Assembly: GCA_030015575.1 (NCBI GenBank)
Contig: CM057337.1
Coordinates: 339,522,583 to 339,586,582, forward strand
DNA from: Agapanthus africanus
Lineage: Eukaryota > Streptophyta > Magnoliopsida > Asparagales > Amaryllidaceae
DNA length: 64,000 nt
Direction of reading: 5' to 3'
Below are positions 1 to 11,145 of this stretch, piece after piece; within the stretch, counting starts at the first letter, position 1, and every line of letters begins with the position of its first letter. Made by a program: the position numbers and the translations under genes. The notes under the pieces are model-generated. The model saw only the letters and a program-made list of their open reading frames with translations. It ran no database searches and was not told the origin of the DNA.

Positions 1-279
1 AGGTAAGCAGTATGCATAATAATAATGCAAGTCCTCTATCAGGTGATATAACTACAGGATGAGATGTGATAATGAATGCTGAGCATGGGAATATAGTATC
101 TACATGAAGTATCGAGGTGGACTACATATGTATGTATGCACCACAAATCCCAACATCCCAAACGCCGGTACTCCATCGGCCCTCATATCCTGTATATCCC
201 TGAGAATCCCGGGTGCCCAACATCGGCACCCAAATATCATAAATACTCGTGTCTAGCAGCGACACGCAAAACATCCTGT

Positions 280-484
280 ATCGGGCATCCGTCAATCCGG
301 GTCAGCCCTCTCTCAAAGTATATATCGGGAATCCGTCAGTCCGGGTCATCCCTCTCTCAACATATCGGGCATCCGTCAGTCCGGGTCAGCCCTCTCTCAA
401 TACATCGGGCATCCGTCAGTCCGGGTCAGCCCTCTCTCAACATATCGGGCATCCATCAGTCCGGGTCAGCCCTCTATCGATACA
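280..484. repeat. 40-bp tandem repeat, five copies
   Basis: Five units start at about 280, 324, 364, 404 and 444, with 40-bp spacing except for a 44-bp first step. Each holds ATCGGGCATCCGTCAGTCC followed by GGGTCAGCCCTCTCTCAA. Other LTRs in the window have a single related stretch here (for example 7245-7265), so this copy has expanded it. The overlapping open frames of 129-138 aa at 136-638 are products of the repeat. Confidence 0.9.
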
Positions 485-944
485 TGCCTCTAGCACCGAG
501 AAAACACGGGGCGACGCCCCAAAACATCATATCAAGGGAACCGGGTTTTTAAATGATTACTTATTTGAAAAGGGCACGGTTCCCAAATCCAGAAATCACA
601 TGAAATCTCAACCAATAATACAAGTAATTGTGACGTGATATGTGCATCAAGTATGTATATCAAGTCATATCACATAAAAATGAGCTACAATGCATTGATC
701 CAATGTGATATAGGTATCAAGTATGAAATCCAAGTCATGTCATGTATAGATGAGCTACAACAATATACAACAGTATGATCATGGCAGTTCTATAAGTTCT
801 AAGCAATATATAAAGATGGCAGGGAATGCAATATGTGATGACAATCCATGGTATGGTATATGCAATATATAACAATAAGGTCCTATCAGCCCTGACGCAT
901 AACGCCATGCGGGCGATATCCCCGTAGATGTGAAATCTACTCAC

Positions 945-1010
945 CGAAATCCCGCGCTAAGCGTATCCAACAACTTTCTTGCCCTTCTTTGCAGCGTCCG
1001 TCTCACTGGC
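945..1010 (-). other. Exon-like block in LTR (LARD-2 copy)
   Basis: On the minus strand a 66-bp GC-rich block follows TTCGCAG (acceptor-like) and is followed by GTGAGTAGAT (donor-like). The same arrangement recurs at 12553-12622, 15486-15550, 31690-31759, 54115-54183 and 61426-61494. Use as an exon is inferred from the edges alone. Confidence 0.4.
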
Positions 1011-1354
1011 CTGCGAACCTAGAATCACATAACATATATCACACATAAGTTCATTTCACAAAAACGCGACATTACGGCCCAACTAGACACTCGTGTCGCA
1101 AACCAATCGCGCGTGTGCGCGATACGCTAACACGTGTAATCACGCGCCAAGAAACTACCCCGACGCGCCGCGATACGCAGAAACCCAAACCTACTCACGT
1201 ATCACGCGTGTCGCGAAGGTTTAGAAAAACGGCAAAATAGGTATTTGGTCCCAGATTTTCCTACAGAACTAAACTTACAAAAATATATATACCACAATAC
1301 TACACACATTAGCAGACACCCAATGGACCAAACAACACCTAAATCCCTACCCAT

Positions 1355-1375
1355 CTGGCCGCAAATTGCGGCCAG
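1355..1375. repeat. 21-bp GC-rich near-palindrome in LTR
   Basis: Arms CTGGCCGCAA and TTGCGGCCAG flank one central A, in an otherwise AT-rich LTR. Related palindromes lie at 12196-12216 (one arm mismatch), 32083-32103 (minus-strand LTR) and 34574-34586 (shorter core). Confidence 0.8.
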
Positions 1376-2410
1376 AATGAGGAAATCGGCGGCCCACTGT
1401 AGCTGTATGGGGGTCGGGTTTCACCTGTGGTATTAGCACCACTCCACTATACTACGGTCAACCCAATTTCATTCAGATCTCATCGGGTCAAAAGCAGATC
1501 CAGAAAAGCTCAATTTAGCTTAAAAACGACAAATTGCATCAATTAGGGAAACATGTGGTATTTTAGTGTAACAGGGGTTAAACTAAGTTACTATGGCCTC
1601 AACAACTCACTAATGACCTACTGAAACCAATTCTCACCTCATTAGCACAAAGTTCTCACTAAACACCCCATATCGCACTAAAACGCACTAAAATCCATTA
1701 ACCGATGCAAAACTACACTAACTAGGCAAACTAGGGAAGCAAGATAGGAAGTATACCTCATACTTAACCCTAGGGAGTTGCAGGAAGATGACGAAGTGAA
1801 GAGAAGAGGCTGCAGTTGCTGTTGTGAAGCTTGGTGCTGTTGCTGCTACTTCTCTCTGCTGCTGCTGTTGCTTCTAGCTCCTGCTGCTGTTGCTGGAAGC
1901 TTGCTGCTGCTGCTTGCTGTTTCTGGAGCTGGGGTTCTGGGCTGAAGGTAAGTGTGTGGGTGTGTTGGGTGAGTGTGAGAGTTTGAGAGAATAACAAAAG
2001 AGTTGAGAGAAAGAAACCATCACAAATCATCACACAAAAGTCACCCCCCTCTCTCTCTCTCTCTTCATTTAAGGCAAGCATGGCCTAAAGCCATGATGCA
2101 CTCTCTCTCTCTCACACAAGTCAACACTCACAATTCAAATTAAAGTACCCCTTTAATTAGCTAATAAAACCCACTTAAGAATCCATAAAACTTTAACCTT
2201 CAAGATTAACCCACCATGGTTAATAATTAAGGTATTAACTTAATTTAAAAAACCTAGTTTACATGCACATGTGTGTGCAAGCCTAGGAAAATTTTGGAAA
2301 AATATTTATTAAATTAGGAAAAATATTTAAAACACAGTTTGGTAAACTTTTGTTAAAAACCATTATTTAAATATAATTATTCACTAACCCTTATCCTAAG
2401 GTGTTACAGT

Positions 2411-3072
2411 TAGATCCACGATCCGAACTTGTCTGCATCATTTGAGAGTGATTCAAGATGTTTAGCTCAATTTCCTAGTATGGAGGTTGCATATTACAAA
2501 GGATTTGGTGTCCTTGGATACAAATTCGAAGTTAAGGACATAAAAACATCTAGAACCACTCAGAATAGTGGGCTTGCGATGGTAGGATCAGACGGTGTGA
2601 TTTATTATGGGTACTTAAATTGTATACTCGGCATCCACTATCTCGGACGATCAGAGCCCTTTTATATATTCCAGTGTACTTAGTACGATACGCGAACCAA
2701 TACGGATAAGTGGAGAAGCAATCTTGGGACTTGGAAAGATGAATATGGATTGACCGGTGTGAACACACTTCGATTTTACGGTCAGGAAGATCCGTTTATC
2801 TTTCCGAACCAAGTGTTCCAAGTATACTACACACAGTGTTTGAAGCATCCGGGATGGAGTGTTGTATGCCGATGGAAACCCAGAGATGTCTACGATGTCC
2901 CAGAATTCGAGGACAGCGATGAGGATGAAGAAGAGAGAAGGCTTAGAGTGCTCCGACCGTCTGTTTCGAAGGACGGGTTGTCTTCGGCCGATCATGAAGT
3001 TACATGGGTTAGAAATGACATCGACGATGAAATCCAAGTAGATATGTATAATGCGCCCACGAAACGAAAAAG
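2411..3072 (+). pseudogene. CACTA Tnp2 transposase, C-terminal fragment (DUF4216-like)
   Basis: Tnp2 is the DDE transposase that cuts CACTA elements; only its C-terminal part is here. The frame shows the DUF4216 pattern: a segment around VKDIKTSRTTQNSGLAMVGSD, then YYGYLNCIL, then EDPFIFPNQVFQVYYTQ and WSVVCRWKPRDVYDVPE, followed by an acidic stretch (EDSDEDEEER). One in-frame TAG at 2681-2683 breaks the frame just after FQCT, where related proteins usually have Trp; the same frame continues beyond it. The 5' part, including the catalytic core, is removed by the LTR inserted at 2408. A donor-like AAAAAG/GTTATC ends the segment at 3072, so a short last exon may follow. Family assignment is firm; the gene is dead as it stands. 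Confidence 0.85.
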
Positions 3073-3185
3073 GTTATCAGTAATGTTATATTATTACTTC
3101 ATATTTTACGATCTATACATATATAGTCAATACTTTTAATGATTGTCTAATGCGTCTACGAACCGTTTATCTAGATTTGATGACG

Positions 3186-6031
3186 ATGTCGGGAGCAGCG
3201 AGGTGCGGCAGGAGCTCCAGCCGCAGTAGAGGCAGAGGCAGAGCGGTTCTGCTGCCCGGAGAGCTCCGTAGGGAGCTTCAGAGGGCCGGTCATGCACCCA
3301 GATCGGAGACCCCTTCGGATGCCTCCTTCCGTGTGGATTTTGCCACACCTCCAGGTATACTGCACGCATATCCATTTTTAATGTAATATTACAGATATTC
3401 ATGCCTGTTTATGTCAAAATTACTTATATTGTCAATGTTTGATTGTCTAGTTGGTTGTGATGCGTCCACATCTGGGACAGAGGCCACTCCCGCTCCTCCA
3501 GGTATGTTTATATATCATATAGTTCATGTATATTGATTTAGAATGCTATATCATAAATATACACACATTCCTTTTGCTCTTACTTAGCAATTTTTATTAT
3601 TGTCTAGCTGTAGGTGGTGACATCACCGCACCTGCGGGTATGTTTATATATCCTATAGTGCATTCATATTGATTTAGAACGTTATATTATTGATCTACAC
3701 ATTCTTTTTGCAATTACTTATATAATTTATTTTTAATTGTCTAATTATAGGTGGTGCGTCCACATCTGACGCACGGGCCACTCCTGCCACTTCCATACCC
3801 TCCGCATCTTCTGCAGGTTAGTATGAATAAATATAAAATATTTATTCATTTTACATATGCTATATAGAATAAATATGAACTTCATGGAAATTTAGCGTCA
3901 ATGTTTATTTTCTAGTTGGAGGGGATGCGTCCGCATCCGGGACCCCGGCTGTTCCTCACCGGAGGAACTATCGTCCCGCTCATGCTGCTGCCCGGGCCCA
4001 GGCTCGTGCTTTAGTCACCGGAGGTATATATCACACTTCAATTTTTGTTTAATCTTGATTTCTTAATACAACTTTGTCTTAATATTGATTGTCTTGATAT
4101 TTCTTGCAGACGCAGGGCCTCTCCATCCCCAGAGGGGACTCGAAGCCCGAATCAGTCCCATAGGCTGAGGCCTGACAGAGCTAGGGGGGAGACAGCATTC
4201 CCCCTCTTTTTTACCCTTGACTATCGCTATACCGGTCCTCATGCCGAGAGGTTCGGCCGGTATATGGGGGACGAGAGCCGGCTCGTGAAGAACTACCCAC
4301 TTCACGTTGAGTGGGGCGAGCAGCACCGGTGCTCATTCGTCCTCTTCTTTGATCAGGCTCGGGTACGTATTAATATATATTTTCATTTGATTTATCCAAT
4401 ATATTTATTATTAACACTTGCAATCTAATAACAATGTTTTTTTTGTATTTTCAGTCGGATTACGATTTTCAGCCTGTACCCGACCCTGATCACCCTGGGA
4501 GGGTGCTCGACCTTCATGCTCTGTACAATGGCCTGATGAAGAACATGCAGACCAAGGTCCGATACAACAGGAATGAGCTGAAGGCCGACTGCTACTCCCT
4601 GTGGATGGCGACCCCCGAGGCAGAGAGAGCGGCCCTCCTATCTACTCCGGCGTTTGCGAGGGTCGACGTAGAGACATGGCCTCTATTGTGCGAATATTTC
4701 GACTCTCAACGCAAAAAGGTATGTATTTTAAATGTAATTCATTGTTTAGGATATAATTTTTTTTTTGTGTTCCTTAATTAGAAAACTAAATGTTAATGCG
4801 TTGTGCAGAAACAGGCCGCTTAGAATACAGAGAACAGGAAGTCGGCGAAGAGGGGTCGCCCCACTTACACAGGTGGCTCGAGGAATATTACTCGAGCCAT
4901 GGAGTTATCGGTAAATTACAATAGACCGACCTTTGTGATATTCTGCAATATTAAGAGTTGTTTTCTAATATATCTAATATTAAGAGTTAATTTCTAATAT
5001 TGCAGACAGCTCAGACCGTGGTGCAAGGTGGTACACCGAGCGTGCTGTCCGCATATCTTGCCGTCCACGGCACCTCGACAGATCCCGCCACGGGCGAGCT
5101 TCGATATCCCGACGTCGCTACCTAGGAGTATTGCGTAAGTGTTAATATTTATTCTACCCATATTTGAATTTTAGTTTTGGAAGGTTCAAATTTAAATTTT
5201 ATACTTATACTTTACTGCTTAATGTGGGTGTAGGAGCGGGTGGTTGAGCAGGCCGAGGCCTCAGGGATCGATTTTACTGGACAGAGCGATCCGAGGCAGC
5301 TGACCCTAGTCCTGGACGCCGCACACGGAGGGCACCATGGAGGTTGGGAGAGAGGCCAGGGACTGGGCCCTAGCAGGGCCCATATGAGGTTGGACTCTAC
5401 ACCGGCGGTTACTTCCTCCGTCTCCAGTGAGCGACGTGTCCAGCAGGAACTGGAGAGCTTGAGGGCCACCGTTCAGGAGTTGAAGGAGATGCTGGTATGT
5501 ATACTACTTTATAGTAAAATATCATGTCATATTATAGATATCAACATATCCATAATTAGTACATAGCCTGAGCTTATTTGGTTGTAGACTTAGGTTTGAT
5601 TAATCATACATACATATCTTATTAAAAAAAATATGGTTTTCCAAACTAGATATCCAAATGGTGTTTTGAAATAACTTGATAATGATACGTATTTGAATAA
5701 TATACAGTTCTTACACGCTTATTAGACACATTAGGTCCAGACGCGACAGGGTACATCGGCCGAGCCTCCACATGCATCTCCTTCGGCTGCGGCTCCGCAA
5801 GCCACTACATCGGCTACGGTTCCACAGACAGCTCCTATAGCTCTACTGCCCGCTCAGACTCCTGCAGCCGCGGCTCTGCAAGCCACTACCTCGACGGCGG
5901 CTGCGCAGATCACATCGCCAGCTCCACAGCCCGCTCAGACTCCCGCACTTGCCGAATTGCATAGTTTATTGACCGAGGAGCAGGCGCGCCAGATTCTAGC
6001 GTTTATCAGAGGTGGAGCTGGACCGAGCTAG
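3186..6031 (+). pseudogene. CACTA second gene, PF03004 (Transposase_24)-like, about 11 exons
   Basis: Exons bounded by AG/GT-type edges can be drawn at about 3186-3354, 3451-3501, 3608-3637, 3751-3816, 3916-4023, 4110-4362, 4455-4718, 4809-4910, 5006-5134, 5234-5494 and 5735-6031. The product would start with an Arg/Ser/Gly-rich stretch (GRSSSRSRGRGRA) and short Gly/Ala/Thr linkers. A conserved core follows (FGRYMGDESRLVKNYPLH, KADCYSLWMATPEAERAALL, WPLLCEYFDSQRKK, then TENRKSAKRG and TYTGGSRNITRAMELS), as in plant En/Spm accessory proteins of the PF03004 type. After that come a coiled-coil-like stretch (RRVQQELESLRATVQELKEM) and an Ala/Pro/Gln-rich tail ending in LLTEEQARQILAFIRGG. Two in-frame TAG codons (in the 4809 exon after KQAA, and in the 5006 exon after PDVAT) mark it as broken. 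A DNA-binding TnpA-like role is inferred from the family and from the subterminal repeats nearby. Confidence 0.78.
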
Positions 6032-6312
6032 GGTAGCTTTTTGATTCTTATTTTTTGAAACATGTATTCATTTATATGATACATATTGTACTACATTTTG
6101 AAACATTTTGGACGATATTGATATTGGTTTATATTTATATCATATTCAGTTTTTTGGTTTCTTTTGTATATTATATGCGTGAGATGTGATTATGAATACT
6201 GCGATATATGTTGTGTGATGATTAATTTTATATTTGATTGATGTATATATTATTGTGCACAGGGCGAGAAAAAATCAGGCAGCCCTTTTTTTAAAAAAAA
6301 CCAGATAATATG
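6032..6312. other. AT-rich spacer of the CACTA element
   Basis: AT-rich 3' untranslated and spacer sequence between the second CACTA gene and the subterminal repeats. I see no gene in it. Confidence 0.5.
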
Positions 6313-6842
6313 TAATCCGTAGGTACATATGTTGCCCCTACGGATTAAACCGTAGGGGCAAAATATCAGAATAACTGATATTCCCTCCCCCCCCCGATCT
6401 CAGTTTCAGGGGGTTAGGTGTGCCCCTACGGATATATCCGTAGGTGCAAACAAAAGTCCCTACGGAGTTATCCGTAGGGGCAAAATATCGGGCAAAATAT
6501 CAGAAATCCTGATATTTTGCACCTACGGATATGTACCTACGTATGTATCCGTAAGAGCTACTTCTTTGCCTTATGGATTCACCCGTAGTACAAGTAATAT
6601 ATTTTAAAAAAACCGTAAATAAAATAATTTTTTTGCCCCTACGGTCTACTCCGTAGAGGAAAAGGGACCTACACAGAAGTCCGTAGGGACAAGTTTTTGT
6701 CCGTAGGGGCAAGTTCAGGGCTTCAACTTGCACCTACGGCATTTGTACCTACAGGATATTTTATTGTCCCTACGGCTATATCCGTAGGGGCAGTGGTTTG
6801 CCCCTAAGGATAAATCCGTAGGGGCAACCCTTATTTGTAGTG
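6313..6842. repeat. CACTA subterminal palindromic repeats and right terminal repeat
   Basis: A dozen or more CCTACGG/CCGTAGG heptamers occur as facing pairs, for example GCCCCTACGG-N-CCGTAGGGGC near 6340, 6422, 6640 and 6770. They end in the terminal repeat at 6828-6842. Such clusters are the usual TnpA binding and end-pairing region of CACTA elements. The short palindromes, with A/T-rich spacers of about 4-8 bp, are the most regular signal here. Confidence 0.85.
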
Positions 6843-8316
6843 GTGTATGCTTGCATTTCTTTTACATGTCGCATACATCATGCTTTTGATTATACGCATT
6901 GAGATGTGTTGTTTCCATGATATTTCTGGATTTGGGAACCGTGGGTTTTTCAAAAGAAAGTATGTAATTGTTTTAAAAACCCGGTTACCCTTGATATGAT
7001 ATTTCAGTGCGTCCACCATGTGTTTTCTCGGTGCTGAGAGCGACATGTGAAACCCGATTCGAGGAGTTGGATGATCCGATTGCGAGTACATGGTGGGCCC
7101 GGTATGGTTCTCCGGGGCGAGAACGGATCTGCCGTGTAGCTAGACGGTGAGCCTGACAGTGGGACCACTACCTACCGATGATTGTATTTGAACTCGACGG
7201 TTATCCGGAGGATACCGACCGGAGTTATGAGATGATACGGGCCGGTCTGGACTGACGGAGCCCTATATGGATGAGGATTTTCGTGTCGATACTAGGCATA
7301 GGTTTCATGATGTTTTCAAGTGTCGATGCTAGGCACTCAGGTTCCATGATTTTGATTATATCCTCATATTTCCCTGCATATGCTTTATGATATTTACATG
7401 CATGATGCTTATTGTCATTGGGTGACACGTGGGTGGGATCCACATACATACATACTTATGATTTGTTATTACCGAGGCACTGGCACGAGCACTTGGCACT
7501 ACACACTTGTATAGAGGTTACATTGCCACCTTATCATGCTTCAGACTTATTCATTTGAGAATATATTATATCTGATCGTATTGACCTAGGATTATGTCAT
7601 AAATACGATTTCCGCTCTGTGATGTTTTCTATTCATGAGTTGGCAACTCACCCCCGTTGTGCCACAGTTTCTTGCAGGTTTTGCCGTACAGATTCCATGG
7701 CGGCATGTCTGGCACACTGTTTCCTTTGCGGGTGATTTGCTTTGGTAGGTGGGTTCTTTTGCATCAGAACCACCATTGTACATGTATTATTCAGTTGTAC
7801 CTAGTAATTCCATCAACCAAAGTTGTATATTGTTTCAGACTTAGAAAACCAGTTATGCATTATTTCGACCTTAGAGTCGCGCGTTGTAGTATTACGGTTT
7901 TCATGCTGTTTTGAGTTTCTTTCTGAGTTTTGATCCTCCCCCTTCGGCGTTGTATATTATATTGCTTGCGTGGTTGTGACCGTCGATTGACGAAGAGCTA
8001 ACTCCCGCTTGGGGATGCCTTTTACCATTGCATATATATTATTCTTCTTGTACCCCGTTAGTGGCTAGTATTCACAAAGGAAACTCTGCCGAAATTTTTA
8101 GAAAAGACTATAGATTTTAAAAATGCACATTCGGCTTAATTATTTAAAAACCTTGCTTTTAAAACATATTTTCTTCACTTCTAAAAACTATTTTTCCTTC
8201 ATTTATTATTTAAAATGGTTTTAGATTTCTGGGCTTTTGACTTACTTGGATTAGATGGAGTCCTATAGACTTTAAATGATTCAGGGGCCAGTCACGTGCT
8301 CTTTCGGGTCATGACA
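6843..8316 (+). mobile_element. LARD-1 5' LTR, 3' portion
   Basis: Closely matches 13890-15368 of the LARD-1 3' LTR and ends with TCATGACA. The 5' part of this LTR lies to the left of the CACTA insertion, beyond the window. It includes the conserved block around 7637-7671 (GTTGGCAACTCACCCCCG, then TTGTGCCACAG). Confidence 0.88.
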
Positions 8317-8320
8317 AAGT

Positions 8321-8332
8321 TGGTATTAGAGC
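8321..8332 (+). promoter_or_regulatory. Primer-binding site of LARD-1 (tRNA-iMet type)
   Basis: TGGTATTAGAGC starts four bases after the LTR end and differs by one base from TGGTATCAGAGC, the complement of the 3' end of plant initiator tRNA-Met used to prime reverse transcription. Confidence 0.85.
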
Positions 8333-10217
8333 GCTAGGTTAACCTTGGTTCGAGTCTAAGTTTGACTATGCGGAGCCTAGAGCGTTATATATATACGGAA
8401 CTTAGGCTTGACCTTACGGAACTTAGACTTAGTCGAGAGGGTATTATACCCGAACTTTCGTCGCGTAGGATGACTCTTGGTTGATGGAGTAGGTAGCTTG
8501 AGTAGAGTGACGTACCGTACGTATGTTCCACGGCATATTTACGATACGCTACTCCGCTTAAGAAACCTTAGGATGTACATTTCCTTGCACAGCTCTATAT
8601 TCATTCCTATGATCTACCCTCATCGATACTGGTTATGATTTTGCTGCCACGATGGCACGGGCAGAGAGAGCTACGGCTAGAGTTGCGTTAGCATGAGCTC
8701 GTTGCAGACGAAGACAGACCAGAACGTGATTCCAGAGACATGCGATTGCATAGAGGCTTCGTTTTATTGTGTTTCGCGTCGTGAGCGTTTGACAGATCGC
8801 TTTTACGAGATTTCTCGGATATGCCGATCAGTACCAGAGGATCAGGCTACTGCTAGAGGCCAGCCAGATGTGATGACCATTGATATATCGCTTATTCAGG
8901 ATGATTGAGGCACTGTTCGTCGTACAGACGAATGAGCCAGTGGTTGCTGCAATTGACGAGATATCGCCCAGATGATTGGAGCTACTGCAGCATGAGTATA
9001 TATTTAGAGTTATGATGGAAGGTCGCTAGTCACTAAGGATAAATGACTAAGACATATGGTTCGTTTGCTTACCCTGATGCGAGGTCATCAGATAGATTGA
9101 TTCCAGCTAGAGACGACTTCACGCAGGTTCGTTGTAAGTCGATTGAGACGATCGAATGTCAGGATCCATTTTCCAAGTTTAAAGTATTCGGAAAGACATG
9201 CAAGCAATTCTATGGACGCTCTAGAAGAATGAAACCCTAACTCGACATAATGACCGTGTGAAAGCCTTTGAATCTTAGGGTTTGCGGCAGTTCCGCGGCG
9301 CCATTAGTGAGGCTTGGGTTTTCCCTTCTACGGCTAGACCACTGATGCTGAGGTATGTACTCGATACTATTAAACTGTACCCAAGATATTGAGCTCTTGG
9401 GGGATTATGAGGTTTTGACAAATCGATCGGATGGTTCGACATCTTTCGGATATCATATGATGGGATGCATTGCTTGGGAGACTCTAGACACGAGTATAGC
9501 CGTTGGAGCACAGTCCATGCAACCATGAGAAGACGAGTCTAAATCAGTCGACATTGGAACAAAGTGGGACAAGAGGTTGAGCGAGATGCTGACGAGCTGG
9601 TGTTACTCTCCGTTAAGGTTAAAGGTCGGATATATCTACAGAGGCGTTGGGATGCGACCAGCTTCCGAGTAAATGCTGTGCTGAGGACGCAGATGTCCAG
9701 AGAGCGAGAAAAGGTTATGCAAGAGTACCAGCCTCCGTACAGTTCGGTTTAGGCAAGATCGGAAGAGACCTTGAGCAGGATTCCTTCCAGGACACTGCTG
9801 CAATAAGATTTGAATCAGGAGCAGATGTGTGATGTGCATTCAGAGGACCAAAGGTCGGCGCCAGTGACGTGCTGCTCTACGAGTGGTCATGAGGATTGAC
9901 CGAGAGATGACCAGAGAAGTGCCAGGACGGAATCGTTCCCGTTAGCACACCTGACAGGGCCGATGAGCCGATGGATTGCGAGATTGGTAATCCACAGAGA
10001 AGATAAGGACCCGGAGACAGAGGACGCCAGACCGTAAGCAAGAGACAAGTAGATGTCTTGCGCTGCTAGCATTGGATGCACCGACACCTTCTCGACTTTG
10101 ATGGAGGACATATCGACGACGGTAATTATGATTTGCGATTTTGTGATTCGATTATCACGTATCCGTCACTTTGGATTTCGGTACTTTGGGCAATTTATTC
10201 GCATGATATTTGTCTTC

Positions 10218-10720
10218 GTGCACCATGGTTGCACCTACTGGGTATTTATATTTTGCTCATAGTTATTATGCTTGAGGTATTGATTGTGATTTCATTCCTA
10301 TTTTATGCCGGTGATTTGATTTACGCTTCCAGCATAGTTTTCATGCACTTTTAGTGTTTTGATTTGATTTGTGCACGCTGATGTACATGGTTGTGAGCTT
10401 ATACACCACGGTATACCGGATTTGGATTGAGCCATATGGTATACCGTCGATTTTAATTCTGATATTGATGTTGATTTCTTGCACTCCGTGCATTTGATTT
10501 GGATTTTCGCGCGTGTTGAGCGCATGTTTTGAGATACGATTTTGGTGCACACCAGATGCACTAAATCGGGATTCCTTGTGCATGTTAGATGCACCTGATT
10601 TTGCTGTTAGGCACGCCTGTTGCCCTTGGCAAATGTTTCGTGCACACCCATTGCACCTGGATGATGTTTCTGTGCACATGTTTGGCACATATATGGATTT
10701 TGATTTCCGTGCGCACCAGA
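10218..10720 (+). repeat. Array of GTGCA/TGCAC mini-hairpins (LARD-1)
   Basis: Short inverted repeats with about 7-nt loops occur at 10218-10234, 10375-10390 (with a G-T pair), 10509-10523 (GCGC/GCGC), 10545-10561, 10578-10594, 10640-10656 and 10672-10688. Spacing in the denser half is about 33 bp. The same array in LARD-A is at 58625-59074. Confidence 0.75.
10341..10688 (-). CDS. Antisense ORF in LARD-1 (hypothetical, 115 aa)
   Basis: This minus-strand frame lies just inside the 3' LTR, opposite to the element's own direction. It aligns with the 163-aa antisense frame at 58594-59085: CTETSSRCNG against CTETTSRCNG, and ESRFSASGVHQNR against ESRFSTSGVHRNR. It consists largely of 11-residue units, set by the 33-bp repeats beneath it, rich in Ser, Asn, His and Arg. 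No signal peptide, membrane segment or known domain is visible. Antisense ORFs upstream of the 3' LTR are known in some plant gypsy elements, such as gene 23 of Grande. Whether this one is translated is unknown; it could be a by-product of DNA-level conservation. Confidence 0.3.
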   Translation of the reverse strand: MPNMCTETSSRCNGCARNICQGQQACLTAKSGASNMHKESRFSASGVHQNRISKHALNTRENPNQMHGVQEININIRIKIDGIPYGSIQIRYTVVYKLTTMYISVHKSNQNTKSA

Positions 10721-11133
10721 CGAATAGGGTATTCTTATATATATTTTCAGTATTTATTCCTTATGGACCAGTACGTTTTTATGATATTTGCTATTTGTTT
10801 TCATACTGAGCAGGACTAGTCAGAGAACAGTGCCTGGATATACTTTTCATGCATTTTCTTCAGATATTTACATGTATAGTTCTGATGTATATCATATTGG
10901 TTTTATTTTGGATTTGACATTTGTGTCTTTACCATGACTCCGATGATTGCGGGATGCTTGACGGAGTTTTGATTTTGAGTTATCTACTCATTACTCATGC
11001 GCATGCATTGCGCTACGATGTGTTTTATGTATTGATGATTTCGGAGCCCCGACAACTTGGACTTTCATTTGAAATGTTTTAGAATTTGGGGGGGAGGTTA
11101 ATTTAAATTTAAATTCGGGGACCGAATTTCTTT

Positions 11134-11145
11134 AAGGGGGAAGAT
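11134..11145 (+). promoter_or_regulatory. Polypurine tract of LARD-1
   Basis: AAGGGGGAAGAT lies directly before the TGTAAC start of the 3' LTR. It is preceded by AATTCGGGGACCGAATTT, itself a palindrome-like stretch that is conserved at 33570-33587 and near 59715. Confidence 0.88.

Larger units (their letters stand above)
1..2408 (-). mobile_element. Partial LTR of long-LTR gypsy-type family (LARD-2), inserted in CACTA
   Basis: Read on the minus strand, this begins at 2408 with TGTAACACC, the same kind of start as the other long LTRs here, and runs off the left edge. It carries the family landmarks in the expected order: a CAG/CT-rich stretch (about 1790-2110), a GC-rich near-palindrome (1355-1375), an exon-like block (945-1010), the GTGAGTAGAT and ATCTACGGGG motifs, and a 40-bp tandem array. 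The right flank (GTTAG, 2409-2413) lies inside a CACTA transposase gene, so this LTR inserted after the CACTA. Whether it is a solo LTR or one end of an element cannot be seen, because the other end is outside the window. Confidence 0.8.
2409..6842 (+). mobile_element. CACTA (En/Spm-type) DNA transposon, right part
   Basis: The right end at 6842 reads, in reverse complement, CACTACAAATAAGGG, a typical CACTA terminal repeat. It is preceded by about 500 bp of palindromic subterminal repeats. Inside are the C-terminal part of a Tnp2-type transposase (2411-3072) and a multi-exon second gene (3186-6031). The left end is outside the window, because LARD-2 is inserted at 2408/2409. To the right the sequence resumes in the LARD-1 5' LTR, matching the 3' LTR near 13894, so the CACTA inserted into that LTR. 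The 3-bp duplication may be GTG (6843-6845), but the left copy is not visible. Confidence 0.88.
8317..11145 (+). mobile_element. LARD-1 internal domain, without gag or pol
   Basis: This 2829-bp region lies between a primer-binding site and a polypurine tract but has no recognisable gag, protease, reverse transcriptase or integrase, and no plus-strand frame longer than about 100 aa. It matches 56916-59748 (2833 bp) over most of its length. For example, GCTGCCACGAT near 8643 recurs near 57131, and the stretch from GATCGGATGGTTCGAC near 9424 recurs near 57908. With LTRs above 4 kb, this fits a LARD (large retrotransposon derivative). Mobilisation must then rely on proteins from an autonomous gypsy relative. 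Confidence 0.8.

Noticed and set aside
136-638. Overlapping ORFs of 138 and 129 aa
   Set aside because: Produced by the 40-bp tandem repeat, which stays open in two frames; not a protein gene.
1770-2081. Gln-rich 103-aa minus-strand ORF
   Set aside because: CAG/CT-repeat translation in an LTR; similar biased stretches occur at the same place in other LTRs without the frame.
8693-9240. ORFs of 71 and 65 aa that might be gag remnants of LARD-1
   Set aside because: The matching part of LARD-A has different frames and stops, and no gag or zinc-knuckle motif is present.
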